Source: Limisalsivibrio acetivorans
GTDB lineage: Bacteria > Chrysiogenota > Deferribacteres > Deferribacterales > Geovibrionaceae
Direction: 5' to 3'
Length of the DNA stretch: 64,000 bases
NCBI RefSeq assembly: GCF_000421105.1
Contig: NZ_ATWF01000001.1
Coordinates: forward strand, 468,930-532,929
Position 1 is the first letter of the stretch, and every line of letters begins with the position of its first letter. Shown here piece by piece: positions 57,324 to 64,000 of the stretch. Under the pieces are notes generated by a model. It did not search any database. It was given only the letters and a program-made list of their open reading frames with translations, and had not been told where the DNA came from. The position numbers were made by a program, and so were the translations under genes.

Positions 57324-58157
57324 TCAAAATACCTTTAAAATAAGCTCTCTGAGAACCTTTGACGCTGTGATGCTCGAAACACCACTGTGATCATAGTGCG
57401 GAGAGAGCTCCACAACATCACATCCAACAACATTCAAACCGCTGATGAATTGGAAAAATCCCACAAGTTCACTAAAGCTCCAGCCCCCGGGTTCCGGGGT
57501 ACCTGTACCGGGGAAAAAAGCGGGGTCAAGTACATCAAGATCAAGGGTAAAATAGACCGGCCTGTCCTTTAGAATGCTTTTGAGCTTCTCCGGCGGAGTT
57601 TTCATGGTCGAATTAGAGCGGATGTAGGCGAACTCTTCAGCCGTACCGGAACGTATGCCGTATTGGAATACGTTCTCTGCACCAATAACATCTGCAATCC
57701 GGCGCACAACCGTTGCGTGGGAAAGCTTCTCTCCCATATAGTCATCCCGCAGGTCCGCATGGGCATCCAGATGTATGAGAGCGGGATTCTCAAGCTTGCC
57801 CGCTGAGGCCATAAAGAGGGGGAGCGTAACAAGATGCTCACCCCCTACCCCGATAACCTTCTTGCCATCCTGAACAAAGCCAGCAGCCTTTTCTTCTATG
57901 GCAGCAAGGATACGCTTCTTATCGCCGAACGAGAGCTCCACATCGCCGCAATCGCAGATCCTGACATCCTCAAGATCCTTATCCTGGGCAGGGGAATATG
58001 TTTCAAGCCCATAGGATGCAGCTCTTATGCTGTCGGGGGCGAAACGGGAACCGGGCCGGTAACTGCTTGTACCGTCATAGGGTGCTCCGAAGATGACCCA
58101 TTCCGCCTCATTATATGGCGTATCGCAGGCGATGAAGCAGTTTGATACGGGATAAAT
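57324..58157 (-). CDS. speB: Agmatinase / ureohydrolase, non-standard start codon
   Basis: It hydrolyses agmatine to putrescine and urea. The metal motifs are VIGVGGEHLVTLP, HLDAHADLRDDYMG and TLDLDVLDPAFFPGTGTPEPGG. The usual start codons do not reach the family N-terminus: the only in-frame GTG is at 57939-57941 and would remove 72 residues, including EWVIFGAPYDGTSSYRPGS, which is clearly part of the enzyme. The open frame continues to the speE stop, where ATT (58155-58157) or CTG (58158-58160) lies; GAGGTG is five bases from ATT. I therefore place the start there (277 residues, near the usual 290). Confidence 0.85.
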   Translation of the reverse strand: MYPVSNCFIACDTPYNEAEWVIFGAPYDGTSSYRPGSRFAPDSIRAASYGLETYSPAQDKDLEDVRICDCGDVELSFGDKKRILAAIEEKAAGFVQDGKKVIGVGGEHLVTLPLFMASAGKLENPALIHLDAHADLRDDYMGEKLSHATVVRRIADVIGAENVFQYGIRSGTAEEFAYIRSNSTMKTPPEKLKSILKDRPVYFTLDLDVLDPAFFPGTGTPEPGGWSFSELVGFFQFISGLNVVGCDVVELSPHYDHSGVSSITASKVLRELILKVF

Positions 58158-58993
58158 CAGAGCACCTCTTTGGCGAAGGTGGGGAGTGCAAAACAGCCCC
58201 TCATTATATCTGAGTTGAAATACTTCAATTCGGGCTCCATCGCTTTTATGTCGTTCTCTCTCAGCTTCTCGAAGGGCTTATATACCTTGGATGCGAAAGC
58301 GAAGCTCCACATGCCGGAGGGATAAAAGGGTATGAAGGAGAGATACATATCCACCACGGGGAAAACCTTCTTCAGATCGGCAAACATCGCTTTCTGTATA
58401 TCCTTATACATCCAAGGGCTTTCGGACTGGGCGGAGAATATTCCATCCTCCTTCATAGCAGCAGAAACTGCCTTATAAAACTCCTCCTGAAACAGACCCA
58501 CTGCGGGGCCAATGGGGTCTGTGGAATCGATAAGAACCACATCGAAGGAGCCTGGGTTATCTTTTATATATTGAACGCCATCCTGAATGAGGAGAGTCAG
58601 GCGTTCGTTATCGAAATCGTGCAGATCGGGGAAGTATTCCTTTGATTTCTCCACAACAAGGTTATCGATCTCCACCATAACGCATTCCTTAACGCACTCG
58701 TGGCGGAGGACCTCTTTAGCAGTTCCTCCATCCCCGCCGCCGATAACAAGCACCCTTTGGGGGTTCGGGTGTGCAAACATGGGGACATGGGCGATCATCT
58801 CGTGGTAGGCGAACTCCTCGGCGGAATTGAGCATAACAAGCCCGTCGAGGGTCATAAGGTTGCCGAGGTGTTCGGTCTCATATATATCAAGCTTCTGGTA
58901 CTCGCTCTCCCCTGAATAGAGTTTTTTAACCTCGAAACTCAGGGAGGAGCCGTCTTCGTAGTGTTCGGTATACTTTTCGCTGTATTCAGACAT
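58157..58993 (-). CDS. speE: Spermidine synthase
   Basis: It transfers aminopropyl from decarboxylated SAM to putrescine. The 278 residues show LGNLMTLDGLVMLNSAEEFAYHEM, VLVIGGGDGGTAKEVLRH and VLIDSTDPIGPAVGLF. Length is normal. Its stop shares a base with the probable agmatinase start. Third gene in the speD-pdaD-speE-speB operon. Confidence 0.96.
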   Translation of the reverse strand: MSEYSEKYTEHYEDGSSLSFEVKKLYSGESEYQKLDIYETEHLGNLMTLDGLVMLNSAEEFAYHEMIAHVPMFAHPNPQRVLVIGGGDGGTAKEVLRHECVKECVMVEIDNLVVEKSKEYFPDLHDFDNERLTLLIQDGVQYIKDNPGSFDVVLIDSTDPIGPAVGLFQEEFYKAVSAAMKEDGIFSAQSESPWMYKDIQKAMFADLKKVFPVVDMYLSFIPFYPSGMWSFAFASKVYKPFEKLRENDIKAMEPELKYFNSDIMRGCFALPTFAKEVL

Positions 58994-58999
58994 CTATCA

Positions 59000-59467
59000 T
59001 TAATCCCAGAGAACAACTGCGGCGAAAGCTGCGCCTATGCTTTGCACTTCATGCTCGATAGAAACACTGCGGATCTCCTTTATCTTCTGCCCTCTCATCT
59101 CCATACCCTTCTCGGCCATGAGCCTTACATGCTCCTCAACCTTGCCTTTTCTGGCGGGTGCGGAGTATTCCATGATAAGCCCTGCCATCTCCTCGTCTTC
59201 TGGATAGGCGGCGGCCACCGCGGCGGATATGGTGATACCCGGCTCCGCAACAACTATGGACGCATAGGCAACGGGTATAAGGTTCCCCTGGGGGAGCTTA
59301 ACGGGCTCTATGAGTTTACACTTCGGGGGGACGATACTGCTCATCTTAACGAGGTTCGTATTGCCTATGCCTGCATCGAGCAAAGCACCGTCGAAGGCGT
59401 TCAAAGATGTGTATCCCTCACTGCTTCCTGTTACGTAGAAATGGGTGGTAGGTGTTTTAAAGATCAT
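59000..59467 (-). CDS. pdaD: Pyruvoyl-dependent arginine decarboxylase
   Basis: It converts arginine to agmatine. Self-cleavage would occur between Ser43 and Ser44 in KMSSIVPP, giving the pyruvoyl group. Further conserved pieces are [13 protein letters not shown] and a late [16 protein letters not shown]. Length 155 fits this family, best known from archaea and some bacteria. It follows speD by two bases. Confidence 0.95.
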   Translation of the reverse strand: MIFKTPTTHFYVTGSSEGYTSLNAFDGALLDAGIGNTNLVKMSSIVPPKCKLIEPVKLPQGNLIPVAYASIVVAEPGITISAAVAAAYPEDEEMAGLIMEYSAPARKGKVEEHVRLMAEKGMEMRGQKIKEIRSVSIEHEVQSIGAAFAAVVLWD

Positions 59468-59469
59468 TA

Positions 59470-59871
59470 CTATGCACTCCTGACTGCGCAGAGCTGCACA
59501 GGGGCGGGGTTCTCTTCTGCATCCTTAACGCTACCCCTTTTAATCTCCTGTGTTTGTACCTTGTATGCCTTAAAAACCTTTTCGAGGTGCTCAAAGGCTG
59601 TCCATGGGTTAACACTATCACCGCAGGTGAAAAGATCAAGTGCGGCATAGCCGAGTTCGGGCCATGTGTGGATCGTAAGGTGTGATTCAGCGATAACCAC
59701 AACGCCACTAACGCCGTAGGGGCTGAAGGTGTGGAAATTGCTCCCTACCCTTGTTGCTCCGGCTATATCAGCCGCATTTTCCATTTCCTGCTGGATAAGT
59801 TTTGTGTTGCTGAGGATATCCTCTTCGCATCCGTAAAGCTCTACGAGAATGTGTCTACCGAGTGAGTTCAT
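59470..59871 (-). CDS. speD: S-adenosylmethionine decarboxylase proenzyme
   Basis: It provides the aminopropyl donor for spermidine. The bacterial short form (133 residues) shows the processing site Glu62-Ser63 in [12 protein letters not shown] and the conserved [10 protein letters not shown]. First gene of the polyamine operon. The pyruvoyl group forms on Ser63. Confidence 0.95.
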   Translation of the reverse strand: MNSLGRHILVELYGCEEDILSNTKLIQQEMENAADIAGATRVGSNFHTFSPYGVSGVVVIAESHLTIHTWPELGYAALDLFTCGDSVNPWTAFEHLEKVFKAYKVQTQEIKRGSVKDAEENPAPVQLCAVRSA

Positions 59872-60138
59872 CTTTACCCCGAAATATCATAATTACTGTT
59901 ATTTTTATTTAAACGCACCACACAGGAGCCGCCTATGGGTGACTGCGCCGAATATATTACCTGTTTTATGCAATGTCAATCAATATTTTGCATATTTTTT
60001 ACTCATTACTATGAGATAATTACGCTATTAATGTCATATATTTTTTCTTTCTTGTATCATTTTTTGAAAGTTTTTCATATTTACCTTATTTATTCTATTA
60101 TCATCCTGGAATTACGCAGAAATTATCAAATACAAAAA
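59872..60138. other. AT-rich gap ahead of speD
   Basis: No gene or repeat is visible. The polyamine operon promoter is expected near the speD end. Confidence 0.4.
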
Positions 60139-60162
60139 AAGGCGGCCCCGCAGGACCGCCTT
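60132..60162 (-). terminator. Terminator of asd
   Basis: AAGGCGGCCC/GGACCGCCTT stem (one mismatch) with a short GCAG-type loop, followed on the minus strand by a T-run. Confidence 0.85.
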
Positions 60163-60191
60163 TTATACATATTATGCTGATTTTCTGATAT

Positions 60192-61211
60192 TTACTTAAT
60201 GAGAAGCTCTGCAATCTGCACGGCGTTAGTCGCCGCACCCTTACGAAGCTGGTCGCCGACAACCCAGAAAGTGAGCGTGTTGTCATCGGTGAGATCCTTG
60301 CGGATTCTGCCCACGTAGCAGGTATCGTCCCCTGCGCAGAAGAGGGGCATGGGATACTCAAGGTTATCGGGGTTGTCCATAACCTCTATACCGGGAGCGG
60401 CGGCAAAAAGCTCCTTCGCCTTCTCTACGGTTATTTCATCCTCTGTGGTCACTGTGACCGCTTCGGAGTGTGCTGAGAGAACGGGAACACGAACGCATGT
60501 GGAGCTTACTTTAACGTCTTTATCACCCATGATCTTGCGTGTTTCGTTGAACATCTTCATCTCTTCCTTAGTGTAGCCGTTTTCCTGGAAGGAATCGATA
60601 TGGGGTATAACGTTGAAAAGTAGCTGGTGAGCGAACTTATCCACAGTGAGTTTCTCACCCTTGGTCCACTGGCGAGCCTGCTCCATAAGCTCTTCCATAG
60701 CCTGCGCACCCGCACCGGATGAGGACTGGTATGAAGAAACCACAGCCTTTTTGACCTTGCTGAATGCATGGAGGGGCTGGAGTGCCACAACCATTATGAT
60801 AGTTGTGCAGTTGGGGTTTGCTATGATCCCCTTGTGTTCTTTAACGGCATGGGGGTTCACCTCGGGGACTACAAGTGGAACGTCGTCATCCATACGGAAA
60901 GCGGAGCTGTTATCCACAACCACGGCGCCCGCCTTAACTGCTGAGGGTGCGAACTCCTTACTTCTTCCGCCACCTGCGGAGAAGAGAGCTATATCAACAT
61001 CGTCGAAGCAGTCGTGGGTAAGTTCCTCAACCGTGTATTCCGTACCTTTAAATTTTATCTTTTTACCCGCAGAGCGTTTGGAAGCAAGGAGCTTAAGCTT
61101 TGCAATGGGGAAGTTTCTTTCTTCGAGAATTTCAAGGAATGTCTCGCCTACGGCTCCGGTAGCACCGGCTATCGCCACATTGTAGGCATCTTTTTTCTTA
61201 AGTTCGGCCAT
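60192..61211 (-). CDS. asd: Aspartate-semialdehyde dehydrogenase
   Basis: It makes aspartate semialdehyde for lysine, threonine, methionine and diaminopimelate. It shows VAIAGATGAVGETFLEILEE, SAGGGRSKEFAP, the active-site cysteine in IIANPNCTTIIMV and the later HSEAVTVT and CYVGRIRKD motifs. Length 339 is typical. Single gene with a terminator downstream; AGAGGTG ahead of the ATG. Confidence 0.96.
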   Translation of the reverse strand: MAELKKKDAYNVAIAGATGAVGETFLEILEERNFPIAKLKLLASKRSAGKKIKFKGTEYTVEELTHDCFDDVDIALFSAGGGRSKEFAPSAVKAGAVVVDNSSAFRMDDDVPLVVPEVNPHAVKEHKGIIANPNCTTIIMVVALQPLHAFSKVKKAVVSSYQSSSGAGAQAMEELMEQARQWTKGEKLTVDKFAHQLLFNVIPHIDSFQENGYTKEEMKMFNETRKIMGDKDVKVSSTCVRVPVLSAHSEAVTVTTEDEITVEKAKELFAAAPGIEVMDNPDNLEYPMPLFCAGDDTCYVGRIRKDLTDDNTLTFWVVGDQLRKGAATNAVQIAELLIK

Positions 61212-61380
61212 TTTACACCTCTGTATATAGGATATATATGGATATTACTCATTGACCGGCTTGTCAACCTGTATTAAGGGTTTTGGACTCCGATAACATA
61301 GTTATGAACATAGGGGAGGCTTGCCCAATTCAGGCGTGTGTGGTATCAGGTATTTTCGTGACTAAAACAGGCGGTTTGGG

Positions 61381-61926
61381 ATGCAGCAGAAAAAGGTCTA
61401 TACAATCGACATAAATGATTCATGCAGTATGATAATACGTCAGGGAGCCTTCGGTAGCGGCGAGCATGAAACAACGCAGTCATGCCTGCGGAAGCTCTCC
61501 TCGATGGAAATAGAGGGGAAGACCCTGCTGGACATAGGCTGTGGAACTGGAATCCTCGGTATAGCGGCATCAAAACTGGGTGCTAGAATGGCTGTGGGGT
61601 TCGATCCGGACTTTTCATCATGTATAACCGCCCTTGACTGCAACCGGATGAACGATGTTTCGAACAACCATATAATATGCGGGTACGCCGAGTCTGTCAG
61701 CGGCGTTTACGATATCATCGTAGCGAACATTTATTATGACATAGCAATGGCTTTGCGGGATTACGTATCGGTACATCTTGCTGAGGGCGGCATGGTTATA
61801 CTTTCGGGCATTCCGATTGAGGAAAACTATGATGTAAGAAGATGTTACGAGCAGGGAGGCTTCAAAATCCTTGACTTGAACATACTCGATGAATATAGTA
61901 CCATTCTTTTGAAAAAGGGCGATTAG
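61381..61926 (+). CDS. Short PrmA-like methyltransferase
   Basis: A SAM-dependent methyltransferase of 181 residues. RQGAFGSGEHETTQSCLRKL (20-39) corresponds to the AFGTGxHxTT signature of ribosomal protein L11 methyltransferase (PrmA), and TLLDIGCGTGILGIAASKLG binds SAM. It keeps the catalytic domain only, lacking the ~120-residue N-terminal substrate domain of PrmA. A TAA at 61363 blocks extension, so it is not just a missed start. Its last ten bases lie inside the tRNA-Arg gene. Confidence 0.8.
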   Translation: MQQKKVYTIDINDSCSMIIRQGAFGSGEHETTQSCLRKLSSMEIEGKTLLDIGCGTGILGIAASKLGARMAVGFDPDFSSCITALDCNRMNDVSNNHIICGYAESVSGVYDIIVANIYYDIAMALRDYVSVHLAEGGMVILSGIPIEENYDVRRCYEQGGFKILDLNILDEYSTILLKKGD

Positions 61927-61990
61927 CTCAGTTGGATAGAGCACAGGCCTCCGGAGCCTGGTGTCAGGGGTTCGAATCCCTTATCGCCCG
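61917..61990 (+). tRNA. tRNA-Arg (anticodon CCG)
   Basis: All arms are readable: acceptor GGGCGAT/ATCGCCC, D arm GCTC...GAGC, anticodon stem CAGGC/GCCTG with loop CTCCGGA (anticodon CCG, reads CGG), variable GTGTC, T arm with GGTTCGAATCCC and discriminator G. CCA is not encoded. The methyltransferase stop TAG is formed by bases of this tRNA (61924-61926). Confidence 0.95.
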
Positions 61991-61995
61991 TTTAG

Positions 61996-63123
61996 TTAAT
62001 CCTTGGTAACGTTTTTCATTTTCTCAAGTATCTCAAACAGAGCTTTTATATCTGTCCTGTCATTGAGCTTAAGTTTATCCATCAGTGTAACTAAATCATC
62101 TACATTGGTTTTCCTGCCGTCTACCTTCAGCTTCTTTGTGGAATCGTAGGGTGAGCGGTACATAACAGAAGTGGATTCTTCAAGTATCTTATCTTTAACA
62201 ACCTGATCAACAGCGAGGTCTCTGAAAGTCGGTGTACTGGATGCAACAGCCTCTTTAAATCTGTATGCCTCTTCAATCTCACGCTCCTTGTTATACTGTG
62301 AGAAAGAAAAGCTAAGGATGATTAATGAGAATACTGCGACAAAGGAGCGCTTTATTATGAGTACACTTGGTATATCACTTGTATGCCAATAGTTATCAAA
62401 CAAACCTAAAACAAACAAAACTGAAATAATTGCAATGACAGAAAAACTAAGAGTTATCTTGAACCAATTATTCTTATTTTTACAAACAGTTTCTGCTCTA
62501 TCACTGAAAGATTTTTTGAGTTTATCTGTTACCTCCTGCTCTTCAACTTTCTCAACTTGTTTGATATTTTGTTCTAAAGAAGCAAGAAGTTGAGAGGCTC
62601 TTTTCTTAGTAGTGTCAATATATTCTTGTAATTCAAGGTTTTGGCGTTCACCATTATCTTTATTTTTAGATTTACTAACTCTATGCAAGTCACCAATGGA
62701 AATTTTTTTATTTGGATCTCTAGCTACAATGTTATAAATGTCATTTTCAACTTTTCTTAAAGTACTAAAAGTTGAAGAAGTAAATTCTTCTAATATCTTT
62801 TGAATTTCATAAGACCTTAAAGATTTGCTCTTATAAAGTATTGGACTTAACTCTTTCTTTGCTCTTGTCAACCAACTGCTATCTTTAAAGTCATAATTGT
62901 ATATCATATTATCTAAAAAATGATAAAATATAGTAATTAACTCACGTAGTATATCTTTATCGGTTTCTTCGAGATTTTTACTGAAATATTTAACCTTATG
63001 AATAAGGTTAACATCAATAAAACCTCTATCATGAAATATTTTTGGAAAATAACTAGAGAGACTAATACACTCGTCAATTATTTCATCTATACTTAGTTCG
63101 TTATGATCAATATCAATATTCAA
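61996..63123 (-). CDS. Unrecognised AT-rich membrane protein with coiled coils
   Basis: The 375 residues are not recognised. There are two hydrophobic segments near 225-245 (TLSFSVIAIISVLFVLGLF) and 262-280 (SFVAVFSLIILSFSFSQYN), with long charged helical parts on both sides, including Lys/Glu-rich stretches near 165-215. Base composition of the 5' half (62.4-63.1 kb) is clearly richer in A/T than neighbours, and it lies directly behind a tRNA gene, both common in acquired DNA. The start is TTG behind AGGAG (nine bases). No integrase or partner gene is seen in the window. Confidence 0.7.
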   Translation of the reverse strand: MNIDIDHNELSIDEIIDECISLSSYFPKIFHDRGFIDVNLIHKVKYFSKNLEETDKDILRELITIFYHFLDNMIYNYDFKDSSWLTRAKKELSPILYKSKSLRSYEIQKILEEFTSSTFSTLRKVENDIYNIVARDPNKKISIGDLHRVSKSKNKDNGERQNLELQEYIDTTKKRASQLLASLEQNIKQVEKVEEQEVTDKLKKSFSDRAETVCKNKNNWFKITLSFSVIAIISVLFVLGLFDNYWHTSDIPSVLIIKRSFVAVFSLIILSFSFSQYNKEREIEEAYRFKEAVASSTPTFRDLAVDQVVKDKILEESTSVMYRSPYDSTKKLKVDGRKTNVDDLVTLMDKLKLNDRTDIKALFEILEKMKNVTKD

Positions 63124-63181
63124 ATCGCTATACTCCTACACGTTATGCTGATTATTAGCATATATACTTATAGTACTCAAT

Positions 63182-63209
63182 AAAAAAGCGGCCCCAGTCG
63201 AGGCCGCTT
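63182..63209 (-). terminator. Terminator of the TRAP transporter operon
   Basis: AAGCGGCC/GGCCGCTT stem with an 8-nt loop, with T-run on the minus strand. Confidence 0.88.
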
Positions 63210-63234
63210 GTAGTAGCTATCTATTGAATTCCTA

Positions 63235-64000
63235 TTAGAATCCCTGGGAAATACCGAATATCTCCGGATAAACCGCAAGGATAATGAGGATAACCGCCTG
63301 TATCGCAATGAACGGCAGAACACCTCTGTATATCTCAGTTGTTTTAACCTGCGGCGGTGCAACCCCTTTCAGATAAAACAAACTGAAGCCGAAGGGAGGC
63401 GTCAGGAATGATGTCTGAAGGTTCATGGCGATTAGTATCGCAAACCATATGGGGTTTATACCTATCGCCTCTGAAATGGGCACCAGAATAGGCACGATAA
63501 TGTAGGATATCTCAATGAAATCGATGAAGAATCCGAGGACCATGATCGATATCATGGAGAGAATCAGAAAACCCCATTTCTCGCCGGGGAGCCCTAGCAT
63601 GAACTCCTCAACAATCATATCACCGCCGGTGTAGGTGAACACCATGGAGAACGCCGTGGCGCCAACAAGGATACCGAACACCATCGCAGTAATCTTAACC
63701 GTCTCCAGTGAGCTGTCGAATATGAGCTTAAAGGAGAATTCCCTGTACAGAATGGAGAGTATCACAGCTCCGACACCACCCACTGCGGCGGATTCCGTAG
63801 GCGTTGCAACCCCGCCGAAGATCGAGCCGAGTACGAGAATGATAAGCACAAGGGGGGGCACAATCGCCTTAATAGCCTTGAATACCTGCTGTTTCTTCGT
63901 TCCGTGGGAATCCTCTATACGAACGGGGGGAGCCGATTTCGGATTAAGGAATGAGATGATTACGATATAGATAACATATGCGCCCACAAGGTACACACCG
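63235..64000 (-). CDS. TRAP transporter large permease (DctM type), 5' end outside the window
   Basis: The C-terminal ~255 residues of a 12-13-helix permease that uses the sodium gradient and a periplasmic binding protein to import organic acids or similar solutes. Family stretches are GIFGGVATPTESAAVGGVGA-like text (GGVATPTESAAVGG), GFFIDFIEISYIIVPILVPI and AIGINPIWFAILIAMNLQTS, FLTPPFGFSLFYLKG. The frame is open past 64000. Substrate unknown. Confidence 0.9.
   Translation of the reverse strand, partial: GVYLVGAYVIYIVIISFLNPKSAPPVRIEDSHGTKKQQVFKAIKAIVPPLVLIILVLGSIFGGVATPTESAAVGGVGAVILSILYREFSFKLIFDSSLETVKITAMVFGILVGATAFSMVFTYTGGDMIVEEFMLGLPGEKWGFLILSMISIMVLGFFIDFIEISYIIVPILVPISEAIGINPIWFAILIAMNLQTSFLTPPFGFSLFYLKGVAPPQVKTTEIYRGVLPFIAIQAVILIILAVYPEIFGISQGF

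Overview
The window reads as a piece of a motile, Gram-negative, anaerobically respiring bacterium with mid-range GC. The evidence is an outer-membrane export gene pair (lptF/lptG), OmpA and lipid A/LPS-type genes, flagellar fliD/fliS with a sigma-28 style promoter, CheW, an oxygen-sensitive glycyl radical enzyme, a TRAP permease and pyruvoyl-type decarboxylases. The gene style would suit Deferribacterota (Geovibrio/Denitrovibrio/Seleniivibrio-like), but that placement is inference. Most genes lie on the minus strand in tightly packed operons.

Layout. 0-8 kb: the 5' two-thirds of carB, then cheW-recG-SWIM protein and panB-panC-panD behind a structured leader. 8.0-9.0 kb: a mosaic repeat block. 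9-15 kb: PIN-PhoH, a K+ channel with a small membrane partner, an amidoligase-like gene (apparently frameshifted near its 3' end) coupled to a gamma-glutamylcyclotransferase-like gene, bioB, and an ExeA-like ATPase with an SH3 tail. 16.9-20.3 kb: fliD-fliS and a flagellin-tail-like protein. 20-34 kb: mixed housekeeping and envelope genes, including lptFG facing a PAP2-GT39-flippase-GT9 operon. 34-37 kb: leuB, proC and a DMT exporter. 37.7-38.8 kb: second mosaic repeat block.

38.8-49.9 kb is the most coherent accessory system. An XRE-cupin regulator, proline dehydrogenase, P5C dehydrogenase and a five-gene Liv-type amino-acid ABC transporter are followed, behind an intrinsic terminator, by a glycyl-radical trans-4-hydroxy-L-proline dehydratase (HypD) and its activase. 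Together they would import proline/hydroxyproline, convert both to pyrroline-5-carboxylate and oxidise it to glutamate. Upstream lie several TGTTCA/TGAACA sites that resemble the PuuR-type operator.

50-64 kb: an fbp-nfo-kinase-MBL-hydrolase operon, the third mosaic repeat block, HU, a complete arginine-to-spermidine operon (speD-pdaD-speE-speB, the last without a standard start codon), asd, a short PrmA-like methyltransferase whose 3' end lies inside a tRNA-Arg gene, an AT-rich orphan membrane gene and the C-terminal part of a TRAP DctM permease.

The strongest unexplained signal is the repeat family at 8.2-9.0, 37.7-38.8 and 55.9-56.9 kb. It is built of interchangeable hairpin modules whose arms differ between copies but remain complementary, which suggests the folded form is maintained.
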